From: Tethya wilhelma
Taxonomy: Eukaryota; Porifera; Demospongiae; Tethyida; Tethyidae
Assembly: GCA_964030475.1 (NCBI GenBank)
Contig: CAXIPT010000008.1
Location: 2,418,141 to 2,482,140, forward strand
Length of the DNA: 64,000 bases
Direction of reading: 5' to 3'
Made by a program: the position numbers and the translations under genes. Under the pieces are notes generated by a model that worked only from the letters and a program-made list of their open reading frames with translations, searched no databases and had not been told where the DNA came from. This document shows positions 33,789 to 49,589 of the stretch, piece by piece. The first letter of the stretch is position 1. The number at the start of each line of letters is the position of its first letter.

Positions 33789-36700
33789 ACATAATGCCAC
33801 AGGTGTTGTTGATTGTTAACCTGTCATTAAACATTGCACCCTTTAGGTGTTATTGATGTGGCAGCTGTGTACATGTCGGATATGAAGGAAGGCTATTGTG
33901 ATGAACGTGGCTACTACAACAAGGAAGCTTGTTGTTGGTTTTACAACCAGGTACTTTATATTTATTAGTCCATATGTCCTAATCTTAGTCTGGGTGCTGT
34001 ATCTTTCAGAGTCATACAAACTCGGCAGAAGATCTCTGTGAACACTGGAGGTCATGGTCAGCTATTGCAGGCATTTCCAGCCAAGCTGGTGGCTATATAT
34101 TCAACTACTTCATCTATGTTCTGATTGGAGTTGTGTTTGCTGGTTTGTCAGGATTCTATGTCACCACTCTGGCTCCTTATGCATCTGGATCAGGAATACC
34201 AGAGGTAGTGTGTATGCGGGTGTGTGCTGGTTTGTAGTTTCCTGGGCTTACTGTTCCATGAATGAGAGTGATAGGGATTCATTTTATTCATGAATTTTAC
34301 CATGTTGTTCTGCCAGGGTTTGATCTACAAATATGCCATGGAGTGCATGTACACTAGCCTCATACCCAGACACCTTGGTGAAACATATAGTACTCCACAA
34401 AATCCACCCTGCATTGTGGTTTGATTTACAGGTAAAGACCATTCTAAGTGGTTTCATCATTAGAGGGTACCTTGGTGCTTGGACCCTGCTCGTTAAGTCA
34501 GTTGGCATGGTATTGGCTGTGGGAGCAGGTCTGTCTCTTGGGAAGGAAGGACCACTGGTACACGTGGCCTGTTGCTGTGGCAACCTCTTCACAAGGTGCC
34601 TGCCATGTTGAACGTTTGTCATGGTATTATGTGTGGTTATGTTTCAATGAGAATGCTCTGTTCTGTTGTATTCAGTATTGATGTGCATTGTGCCATTGAC
34701 TCTATGAATGTCTCACTGAGAATTACATGATTGTTGTTTTGTCTGTTTCTTAGAGTGTTTCCCAAATATTACAAGAATGAAGCCAAGAAGAGGGAGGTGT
34801 TGTCAGCTGCTGCGGCTGCTGGTGTCTCTGTGGCCTTTGGAGCACCAGTTGGTGGAGTCCTCTTCAGCCTGGAAGAGGTTGGTGGAAATCTTAGCTTACA
34901 ACAAAATGTTTTTATTCTCTCTGTGTGTCTGGTGTTCTCTCTCATTCTAAAGGTCTCTTACTATTTCCCTCATAAAGTGATGTGGCGGGCATTCTTTGCT
35001 GCCATGACAGCGGCATTTACTCTCCATTTGATGAACCCCTATTTCTCAGGAGAGCTGGTTCTCTTCTATGCCAACTATGACCATCAGTGGCATATGTTTG
35101 AATTCTTGCCGTTTGTCGTCATTGGAGTATTGGGGGTAAGCATATCTGCTATTAAAAAGCACCTGTTGTCCATATCAACCTGTTTGAGAGATGCTCCCTT
35201 CCTATAGGGTGTGTATGGTGCTTTTTTCATCTGGTGCAATATTAAATGGACAACTTTAAGGAAGAGATACTTCAGCAGGTTCCCCATTCCATTATTAGAG
35301 GTATCACTTGCCATCACATGCAGCACTCATGCACCACAATAGATTGTAGATCTTATGTTGTAACCTTGTGTTTGTGTTTGTGTTTTATTAGGTGATTCTG
35401 ATTGCATTCTTGACCGGGATTGTACAGTTCCCCAACATATATACTCGTACCAATGCCAGTGAAGTCATCAAGAAGCTGTTCACCCAGTGTGGTCCTATGG
35501 ATGACAATGACCTATGTGACTACAATATGACTGCAGAGAGCCCTGATCACCAGTATCACGACACCCAGGCTCTGTCTGGTGTCTGGAAGGCTGTCTGGCA
35601 ACTTGTGCTGGCCATGCTTCTCAAGATAGTGCTCACCATCTTCACCTTTGGAGTCAAGGTAGAGTGGTTATGAGTGTGTGTACATACACCAGTAACTTTT
35701 GTAGCATGATCGACATTAGGTTCCTGCTGGGTTGTTCATCCCAACCATGTTTGTTGGGGCAGCCATGGGCCGAGTGATAGGGATTGGCACTGAGCAGCTT
35801 GTCTAGTGAGTTACTTGCTATTATAGACTAATGTGATTGTGACTTCTTTCTCTGCACTGGTGATACTCACAGTATCTATCAAGACTCAACTTTTGTTCGT
35901 CTGTTTTGTTCTGAGAATGAGACTTGTGTCACTCCTGGTCTCTATGCCATGATAGGAGCAGCGGCAGCACTGGGTGGGGTTACTAGGATGACAGGTGAGA
36001 ACCCATCATGATTGGCTGTATGTGTAGTGACTTCTTTTAAACAAATGACAACTCACACACACACACACACACACACACACCTTCATCAGTATCGTTGGTG
36101 GTAATCATGTTTGAATTGACCGGGGGTCTCTCCTATATTGTACCTATCATGGTTGCTGTCATGATCAGCAAGTGGGTTGGAGATGCCCTATTCAAGGATG
36201 GAATGTATCCTCTCACTTGTGTGTGTACTATTCATGCATTGTGTGTATAAAAAAGTAACCAATGTTAGAATTTATCTGAGTGGCAACCAGTTTTTTATCC
36301 TTGATTCTCTGCTAGTTATGATGCCCATATTCATTTCTATGGCTATCCCTATCTGGACAACAAGGAGGAGTTCACTGGCAACTCCCTGGCTTGTGATGTT
36401 ATGCATCCAAAGAAAGGCGACCCTCCTCTCACTTGTATTGACCTTTCTCGGGTAACTATTGGAAGTTTGAGGCAAATTGTGGAAGAGACAGAATACTTTG
36501 GGTTCCCCACAGTGTTGAACAAGGAGTCACAGTTGCTGTCAGGATACATAACACGCAAAGATGTGCAGTATGTGTTAGGTCAGTGGTCCCTATGTTGTGT
36601 TTTTAGTTGGATGTAATACAGCATGTATGTTGATATTAACATGAACAATGTCATTATTTCCAACTCAGATCAAGTTGCTACACGAAGTGATTCAGAAGGT

Positions 36701-37065
36701 ATCTGTGCTGAAAGCCGTGTCTACTTTATCGATTCAGCTCGTAGAGTTGGTCAGCAACTAGCCCAGTCTCCCTACCCCTCTGTGAACTTCAGAGGGCTCA
36801 TGGATCCTGTATGTTGCTTAGAGAAGTTAGAGACTTAGTGTGGTGTTATTGATCTTGTCTCTCCTCTGTATATATATAGTCTCCCTTGCAAATATCAGAC
36901 CAGACTCCAATGGAGACTGTGATTGAGATGACTAGCAAGATGGGACTGAGGCAGCTACTGGTGGCACACAATGGGAAGCTCCTTGGAATCATTACAAAGA
37001 AAGACATTTTACGACACATAGCAGAACTTGAAAACAAAGATCCATCAGCCATTAGATTTCATTAG
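32127..37065 (+). CDS. CLC-3/4/5-type chloride/proton exchanger
   Basis: Many short exons. A first exon with an acidic N-terminus ([20 protein letters not shown]) and a linker exon near 33135 precede [20 protein letters not shown] and [17 protein letters not shown] at about 33480. Selectivity motifs follow: GSGIPE (near 34190), [19 protein letters not shown] with the gating Glu (near 34535), [20 protein letters not shown] with the proton Glu. [20 protein letters not shown] and [20 protein letters not shown] come later, then two CBS domains ending [20 protein letters not shown] and stop at 37065. Animal CLC-3/4/5 are 2Cl-/H+ exchangers of endosomes that aid acidification. Both key Glu residues are intact, so exchange is expected. 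Introns carry CT/CA microsatellites with one N (33689). Orthology to the CLCN3/4/5 group is clear; a single member is not assignable. Confidence 0.95.
33690..33781. repeat. (CT)n-(CA)n compound microsatellite
   Basis: CT run 33690-33726 followed by a CA run to 33781, with an N at 33689, in a CLC intron. A smaller CA run sits at about 36055-36080 in a later intron. Confidence 0.95.
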
Positions 37066-37360
37066 ACCATTAAGTTATTCACTGTCCATATGCTTTTGAT
37101 TGTTATGAGTCATTATGACACATGTAATGTCATATGATAATTTGTCGGTTTTGTTGACCAATTGTGTTACATGTTCATCAGATTGCAAATTGAAATTTAA
37201 AACGTGCACTTTCAGCTAGTGCATGCAGACAGAATTCAATTAAATTTTGATGTAAACAATAACGATATTGTAATGCAGGACATGCATTGTTTTTCTGAAA
37301 TTCAAGTTTACAACATGCATTGGTCTGGGAGATTTCTAAATACTGCAGATTACACTTTGG
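37066..37360. other. Convergent 3' spacer, CLC / GFUS
   Basis: About 295 bp between two stop codons, AT-rich, with poly(A)-signal-like tracts on both strands. No exon or repeat is visible. Confidence 0.5.
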
Positions 37361-39202
<1,842 letters not shown>

Positions 39203-39422
39203 TCCTACATCTGCAGAGATAGTGGAAGAGACAGGGCTCTGGTGAGCGTTTATTAGAGAATTAAATTTTAGAAATTACGCGCATGATCCAAATAAGGGAG
39301 GGGCTGGTTATAATACACGTGCATACATTTTGCTGTGCCAGCAAAGTTCAGTGTGGATATAGCATAGATATTATATAGATAGTATCCAGATAATCAAACA
39401 GATCACAGAGGTTCTGGTCAAC

Positions 39423-40424
39423 ATGAACGTTCTTTTCAGTATATTGTGGATAGTGCTTCTTATTTTTATCATCTGGTGAGTTAACGTTCTCGTAATATGA
39501 ATCATAATAATTATTAGTATCTATCACCACTTATAATAGTAATATCTTTTCAGTTGTGGTTAGCTAGCTCAGTTTTAGTTCTGTTCAGTACCTGTGTTTA
39601 GTTTCCTTTTTGTAAAATATTTAAGAGTAGTCACTGCTCAGCTAATGCAGCAGATTTATAGTGCTTCATGGACTGATTTCTATACTAAATAATATTATCT
39701 ATGTTTCTGTCTGTAATTTCGAGCTGCTGTAGAGTGGTAGAGTACCACAGAGAACCCATTTTTGCCAAGTAGAAAAGTAATACTCTCTACTAGAGTCTCC
39801 TGGTACAGACATGATTGATGTAGTCGAAGCTTTAACTTTAGCACACACAGTGTTCTACGAAGCTACGCTATAAAGGATTCAGTCTACTCAAAAGCTCCAG
39901 CTAACTGAAGAGTCTACAAATTAGATAATCACCCCTGGTATAAGAAGTGGTTAAATTTTGCTAACTCTTAAACTGAGTTCTAAAAATACTGCCATATGAT
40001 ACCTGCCCATGTATGATGTGCCATTGTCTATTGTCTGCCATACTTGTACTACATACATCAATCTTTACAGTGAAATATCATTGAACACCTAGTATATAAC
40101 CTCAAACACTGTAACAGTATATTAGCTTGCAGTTGCCAGTCATGGGCCACTGTGTCTGAAACCAGCCTGACTGTGCATGTTTCGTGATGTCATAGTTGTT
40201 GTACACTACACATTATTTTTAGTACTCTAATGACATCATACAGGTATGTATCTGGTCTAGTAGCATGGATCTACATCCTGGTACTACCATTTGTGGCCTG
40301 TATTCCTGCTCTTGATCCACTGGCCCAGTTCCTCTTGAAAGTCATTCAGTTCCCTTTCATTGCTGGTCAAAACATCAGAGATGGAAAACTAGGATGTGAT
40401 CTATCTGATGCCGGATCCAACTGA
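39423..40424 (+). CDS. Small two-exon hydrophobic membrane protein, unknown
   Basis: Exon 1 (39423 to about 39475) gives MNVLFSILWIVLLIFIIW. After an intron of about 770 bp, exon 2 (about 40243-40424) gives YVSGLVAWIYILVLPFVACI, then PALDPLAQFLLKVIQFPFIA and a polar tail ending LSDAGSN. The joined protein is about 78 residues with two predicted membrane segments. The exons meet in phase (TG plus G), and both borders are GT/AG. I do not recognise a named family, although small animal proteins of this layout exist. It is head-to-head with GFUS. The existence of the gene is likely; the function is unknown. Confidence 0.6.
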
Positions 40425-40796
40425 ACACCAGTTGTATGTATGAAATTGAGAGATATTTACCATAGAAGTTTCTAGTGTTTCTCAAAAGCCTTTAGAGAAG
40501 TGTATTTCTCCACAATCATTTTGTTATTAGTCCATAAAGACTAGTTGTTTTGATCACACAAAACCTTTTTTGTATATATACCTGTGGTCCTGTATATGTA
40601 TGTTAGTTTACATACATTGTCATGCATGATTATGTTGTTAATGCAAATTAAGAAGGATACAATACTCGGTGACTTAAATCATAAAAATTCAAGCTGTTGG
40701 TATTATACACAAATTATAAACAATTTAAAGGATGTACACATTCCATAGTATTGATTGTTATAACTCCACACACACAGCCCAGCTTGTATGGAAAAT
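40425..40796. other. Convergent 3' spacer
   Basis: About 370 bp between the small membrane protein stop and the glycosyltransferase stop. It is AT-rich with a TATATATA tract near 40572 and AATAAA-like signals. I see no exon. Confidence 0.5.
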
Positions 40797-42382
40797 TTAT
40801 AGTGATTTATTTGATATTGCTTTCAGCCACTCTAGACCAGTCAACTTGCTCCCACCTTTGATCAGGAGGTTTTCAGTTTTCCACTTTTTGTTGAGGTACC
40901 AAACTTTCCCTTCTTGAGCCTTTTTCAATTTAGACATAGCATTCTTCTTTGCCATGTTATGCCACACATAATACGTTGTGTTCTGCTTGCTGCTATGACA
41001 GTGTCTACACACTATGTTCTCTGGAAGAATGGTGACTCTTAAGCCACCCAAATGGTTCTTCTCACACTGACCTATAACTGAATCATTACTGGTAGATCTG
41101 CTTGCATTCAGCCACCTAATATGACAACCTTGGAGAACATAATTCAACTTCACTTGATCATCAAAAGAGTCTGGCTTTGTGTGGCTCATTGCCTCCCAAA
41201 GCAATTCTGCATATATAATAATTAAACAGCCATAATTTTAATTTACTGTTTAGAGAATTATTGCTCACTAATTTTACTATCTGATAATTATGACAATTAC
41301 TGTATGAGTAACTCAAGCCCTGACAGCCTATACAACCTAGGGCAGGCAAGGGGCAGGGCAGAAGGAACTTGTCAAATACAATAGCAGACATAAAGACATT
41401 CATAATCATATCATTCAAAGCTTGATAGGTATAGTTAGTTGTACATACCTGTTTGGGGTGTACTTCGAAACAATGCTACACCCATACAAAATGTATGTCC
41501 CCACTTTCGGCCCAACAGGAATGGATAAGATCCTAATGATCCGATAATGTCACTCTCCTTGTGCTCATCAAAGACTGGCTGAAGATTCTTCAATACTGTG
41601 GCATCAGTGTCATACACCACTACATCATAGCCCCAGAAGTTCAATAGTCTATAGACTACACATCGACTGATCCAAATATGTGAGAATTGACTATGCATTT
41701 TGGCACCATTCTGAATCACAGTTTTCGGATCAATGTACACAGAAAAGATATCTTTTTCTTTGAGAAAACTCTGTAGACTTTTGTCCAAGGAGACAACAAT
41801 GATGTTGTTGAGTGGTGGTGTAGTGTGTACTAAAGCTCCTACAAGCCAGTTGACAAGACTGGCCTTGTAATTTGAATCACTGACAACCAAAGTTAATTGT
41901 TTTTGGGTGGTATTTGATAATTTACTAAGTTCAAGCTGCAATGCTGGCACCCACTCTGAAGAAAGAATTTCCTTCATGGGTCTCACCACATTACCATGAG
42001 GAAAACTAATAATGCCATTATTTTCTCTCAGCGTCCAAGGCTGGTAGTGAGTTGTACCTGTTGAATCTTCCACGGGTCTTACTACATGATCTCTATGTGG
42101 AACTCTAACTGGATTATTTCCTCTTGGTTTTTGGTGGCTTGTTGAATGCGAGACATGTTTGTGGGTATTGCCTGCAGAAATCTTTGTTACTGCTCGACCT
42201 TTCCTTTGCAGTTCGACTAGTTCTGAGCTGAGTAGTGATTCTGTAGTGGAGATGTCATACTGTATGGCAATTGGTTGTTCAGAAAATTTGATCTTCCACA
42301 CTTGGAATACAATGACAGTCACCACAAGAACTGGTATCGAGTACCTAGCAAGCAGTCTCTGAATGTTCACTGGTAGGTGCAT
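40797..42382 (-). CDS. Type II membrane glycosyltransferase (nucleotide-diphospho-sugar transferase family)
   Basis: Two exons, about 42382-41452 and 41206-40797. A short cytosolic N-terminus, then the anchor YSIPVLVVTVIVFQVW, a Ser/Thr/His-rich stem, and a catalytic domain: LTLVVSDSNYKASLVNWLVG, IIVVSLDKSLQSFL, ISRCVVYRLLNFWGYDVVVY followed by DTDATVLKNL. The DTD is the metal/nucleotide-binding DxD. Then come SDIIGSLGSYPFLLGRKWGH, FCMGVALFRSTPQT and, in exon 2, DDQVKLNYVLQGCHIRW. This order is that of the nucleotid_trans (DUF271) family of Golgi enzymes. Donor and acceptor sugars are not predictable. The length (about 450 residues) and intact DxD suggest activity. Divergent from SLC10A7 by 292 bp. 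Confidence 0.85.
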
Positions 42383-42674
42383 TGTTTACGCATACAGCTC
42401 CGCCCCTCCTCTGTGTGTAGTACTGGTAGTTTTTACCACTCCTTGGATCTCAGATTCTGTGCACCTCTTTGCACTCTTTTTTCAGTGTGGTCGATTATTT
42501 TTGCTACTGTCAGAGCTAGAGACTCAATTGACAACTACAGACATTCTGATTCACCAGGTGAAGGTCCGATCGCCAAAGGGGGTCTGGCCGCGGGTAGTCT
42601 GTAAGGGGTGGAGCACATGATTTGTAAAACTGCGCCCACACGTCCACGTGGCCTCCCGGCGCCGCCCGACCAGC

Positions 42675-45807
<3,133 letters not shown>

Positions 45808-45995
45808 CAACCCACTAGGATTATTAATTGTTTTTATCTTTTACAATTTTGATGATCAAATCACAGATTTTCAGTTCAGTACAGTGTGTGTGACTAAATC
45901 AGTGTAAATTTAGTGGCTTGTGTTAGTATGGTAAGGGTCGTTAGTAAGCTGTGTGGCCGTATGGTAAGGGGTCGTTAGTTTGCTGATTTGACAAA

Positions 45996-47457
45996 ATGCA
46001 TCCGAGTACTCTAAACTGCTTGTTGTTCCTGGCTGTGTCTCTGTTGAAGGCTGAGGCCTCTTCAGAATGGGATCTGTTCCACAGTTTTATGACCAACTTC
46101 TCTCGACCGTATAAGAACCACACAGAAATAGTTCAACACAGGTTTCAAGTATTTAAGGTACAGCTCGGTGAGACATTTATTGATCTAGGTCTAACCATAT
46201 ACTTTTACTACACTATAATAATTATTATAGCAGAGGTACGATTAATTGAGACAATGCAGGCTGTAGTTTGTCAGTTGAATTCTTTGTATTGGACTGTAAT
46301 CAAGTAAATCATTTCTTGCAGCAAAGCCTAGAGCGTCACCGAATGTTGAATGCTTATGAAGCCAAGTACGGAGGTACTGCTGTGTATGGAATCAATAAAT
46401 TCTCTGATCTCACACCCGAAGAGTTTCAACGTATGTAGAAATTTATATACTTTTACACATATACAGTGAGTGTTCTTTGTGTGGGCATTTACATGTAGGT
46501 GACCATTTATCTGACATCAGTCCTGTGTCTGGAGGAAAAACTAAGTCCATCCGGTACAAGATTGATCTTAGTGATCTCAAAGATGTCCCTGATAGGTTTG
46601 ATTGGAGGGAAAAGAATGTGATTGGGCCCATCCGGGACCAACAAAGGGTGGGTTTGAAAGGATCGCAGTAATAATTGTCTTGGTTGATTGATTTTGTGCT
46701 CGCTCTCTCTCATTCCAAACTAGTGTGGAAGTTGCTGGTAAGTGTTATTTTTTTTTGCAGCCACTGATATATTATTGATTTAATGGTTCTTTATAGGGCT
46801 TTTGCTGTTGTTGAGAGCATTGCTAGTAAGCTTGCTATAGATGGAGGCAAACTATATCAGCTTAGTTCTCAGCAGTTGATTTCATGTGACTACAAACCGA
46901 TAAAGAATTTAAATGGATGTAAGGGGGGTACCATTGAAGATGCCTTGTCAACTATTGAGGTAGGTGTGTGTATGCGTGTAGTGAAAGGGGGGATTGGACC
47001 AATAATTATTATTACCTGCTTGTTTGCATTTACCTATTAGGAAGAAGGTATGGTTATCGTTTTAGAAAAGGTTTATCCCTTTGCAAGCAAAAATGGAGAT
47101 ACCTTAGACTGCAAGACTAACCTGTAAGGTTTGTTTGATCGTGCATTGTACACATCATAATATTTAGTCATTGTATTCAGACCAAATGTTGGAGTAATGG
47201 TGACTGACTATAAATTTAATGTGACGTAAGTGGTGTATTGTGCCGTCGCACAATCCATTTATTATGCCGTTGGTTTACTATGACTGTTGCTGCTATAGGA
47301 TAACTTCAGAAGAAATGATGAGAGACCTGTATAATATAGGACCATTGACCACCTCTGTTAATGCCGTAGCTTGGCAGGATTATGTTGGTGAGTTGCATGT
47401 GTATCATGTTTGATCAAAATTGTAGCACAATATCATTATTTTTGTATCCAAATCAAT

Positions 47458-47541
<84 letters not shown>

Positions 47542-47547
47542 TATCTA

Positions 47548-47580
<33 letters not shown>

Positions 47581-47611
47581 CTCCAGATCTGTACCAACTT
47601 TACCCGGCAAN

Positions 47612-47660
<49 letters not shown>

Positions 47661-47957
47661 AGGAGGAATAATTCAGCATCACTGTAACAACGTATACTAT
47701 GACCATGCAATTCAGATAGTTGGTTATGACACAACGAATACTGTCCCTTACTGGATAATTCGCAACACCTGGGGCTCTAACTGGGGAGAAAAGGGTTATG
47801 TCAGAATCAAACTGGGAGACAATATGTGTGGTCAGTACAAATATGTGTTTTTCCCTTGTGTAGCATCTCATTTGCATGTCCCCCCTCCTTATGTTTGTAT
47901 TCAGGGTTGCGAGACCAGGTTGCTTCAGTAGTTGGAGTAAAAGCCGTGAACCTTTGA
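45996..47957 (+). CDS. Papain-family (C1A) cysteine protease, cathepsin-like
   Basis: A signal peptide (MHPSTLNCLLFLAVSLLKAE) is followed by an I29-type propeptide: SEWDLFHSFMTNFSRPYKNH, RFQVFK, YGINKFSDLTPEEFQ. The mature domain starts near VPDRFDWREKNVIGPIRDQQ. The active-site Cys is in CGSCWAFAVVESIASK, which is split by a short intron; the His is in YYDHAIQIVGY and the Asn in NTWGSNWGEKGYVRIK. It ends VGVKAVNL at 47957. All three catalytic residues are intact, so this is an active lysosomal or secreted protease. The propeptide is closest in style to cathepsins F/L/W; I do not assign one. An intron holds a (CT)n-(CA)n block with an N at 47611 that ends right at the splice acceptor of the His exon. 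Confidence 0.92.
47461..47657. repeat. (CT)n and (CA)n microsatellites with one N
   Basis: CT run about 47461-47582 with interspersed TCTA units, then a CA run about 47612-47657 after the N at 47611, in the last long intron of the protease gene. Confidence 0.95.
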
Positions 47958-48456
47958 GGCACTCATCAACTTACTGTAATTTTTAACCACTTTGCTTATT
48001 AATGCTACAAGTTCATTGTTAAGTTTTATATTAAATTTTTATTTTGTTGTGTTTTCATAATATTATGTGCTTTCGTATGCACTACAACTGTTAGTCTTAC
48101 AACATAATAATCCTTGGTGACGGTGCTACTCTATCGAGCTATATAGACACTTTTTTTGTATCCCTGACATGCATGCGCAGTAGGGGTAAAAAAAGGGTCT
48201 AGCTCAATATATATAGACTAGCACTGTCACGTCTAGTCAGTTGTGTGTACACCTATGATCATGTAAGGTTGTGCACAACCAGTTAGTTTTAATTGTGTTT
48301 CTTTGTATAGCATGATAATAACCAGTTAACTTGCGAAAAATGTTGTTATAATACAAAATTTGATGCATGCATGCATTTAAGCACATTCTCATGACAAAAA
48401 AATAGTTATGTAGAGAATAGTACAAACTACAACATTGTGACTGAGAGTCAAGAGAA
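47958..48456. other. Convergent 3' spacer, protease / ARFRP1
   Basis: About 500 bp between stop codons. It is AT-rich with a TTTAAATTTTTA-like poly(A) region near 48025 and a GCATGCATGCATTTAA palindrome near 48363. No exon is evident. Confidence 0.5.
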
Positions 48457-49457
48457 CTAAGATGTGGTATCCTGCTTAGTTCGTTGGCTGATATTTTGCT
48501 GAACTCTTTGAGTAAGCCATTCAATCCCTTCATTCACACCTTCACTGTATGGCATGAAAGATACAGTGCATCATTACGTCTGGTATGAAAATCAACGTAC
48601 CCTTTAAGAGCAGACACTCTCTGTATTTTGCAATCCCTATCTCCAATGGATTCTACACTGGTATCAAAGGCGTTCTCTACTTCTGTCAGGGGAAGGGAGT
48701 CCTACAGGTGGATATGAATATTGGAATGACATTCTGAACTCATTCAGATCCGACTTAGCTCACTGGTCTGTCTTGCTTATTGGCCAATATCAACAGTGGC
48801 ACTCCCTCCAAATCAGGGTGGAGGATTACTTTTCCTGAGTGTGTAAGACAGTGTGTACTTGAGAAAGTAAGCATGCAAAATAATAATATTATTGTAAACT
48901 AACTGAAAGTTTGGGAGGATATTGCAAGATTTTCAGGATCACACGAATCCACCACATAAATCACACCATGGCAATCTGAGTAGTACTACAGGGAAAGAGA
49001 AAAGAAAGGCAAACATCCAACATTACTTCGCTGAGGTACTCAGTCAGTTATTTATTACTTTGTCCCAAAGAGTTTGTAAATCTTCTTGACCACCAAGATC
49101 CCAGAATATCAGTCGTGAGGTGCTAATCTCAACACGAGCAACTGCACTCATGGTAAAAATAGACATGAATAATACTGACACTTAGAGAGTAAGATAATAT
49201 ACTAATATTTACCATTAAGGCCAACTGTACTCGTGATTTTCTCAAGAGGCATTCCAGTGTAGTTGTTTATAAATATACTTTTTGTCTTCTCTAAGAAAGT
49301 CTGAAATTATACATATGTTATATGGGATATTACTTTAAATTGAGCTGATATAATTTACCCTTACCGTTTTCCCTGCATTGTCAAGACCGAGTATAACAAT
49401 ATAGAACTCATCCTTCCTGAAAAAGTACTTCCAAAGACCTCTCAGCAATGTAAACAT
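48457..49457 (-). CDS. ARFRP1: ADP-ribosylation factor-related protein 1
   Basis: A small GTPase that acts at the trans-Golgi, upstream of ARL1 and golgin recruitment. Start MFTLLRGLWKYFFRKDEFYI at 49457; P-loop VILGLDNAGKTTFLEKTKSI; switch I near KITSTVGLNVARVEI; switch II LIFWDLGGQEDLQTLWDKYY; HGVIYVVDSCDPENLA; NKTD in ILANKTDQ for guanine specificity; SALKGEGVNEGIEWLTQRV and the end KQDTTS at 48457. It lacks the N-terminal Gly-2 myristoylation site of ARFs, as ARFRP1 does (its N-terminus is acetylated in vertebrates and yeast Arl3). Seven or so small exons, all motifs intact. Divergent from HPF1, 132 bp apart. Confidence 0.95.
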
Positions 49458-49589
49458 CTCGGCTATTGTTTCCTAGCAGACTAGTGACGATCACTACCAT
49501 TTGAGTGTCGAGTATTTAGAACGAAAAATTAATTTTTGCGCGAAAGCCTTTGGCTAGGAGCAGACTGAGAAGCTGAGTGAAAAACTATA
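49458..49589. promoter_or_regulatory. Compact bidirectional promoter ARFRP1 / HPF1
   Basis: Only 132 bp separate the two ATGs, so both promoters lie here. I see no TATA box and no clear initiator on either strand. Confidence 0.6.

Noticed and set aside
47410..47931. One long + frame joining LSLSLS, HTHTHT and protease residues
   Set aside because: Only the last part is a real protease exon; the rest is intronic repeat that happens to stay open.
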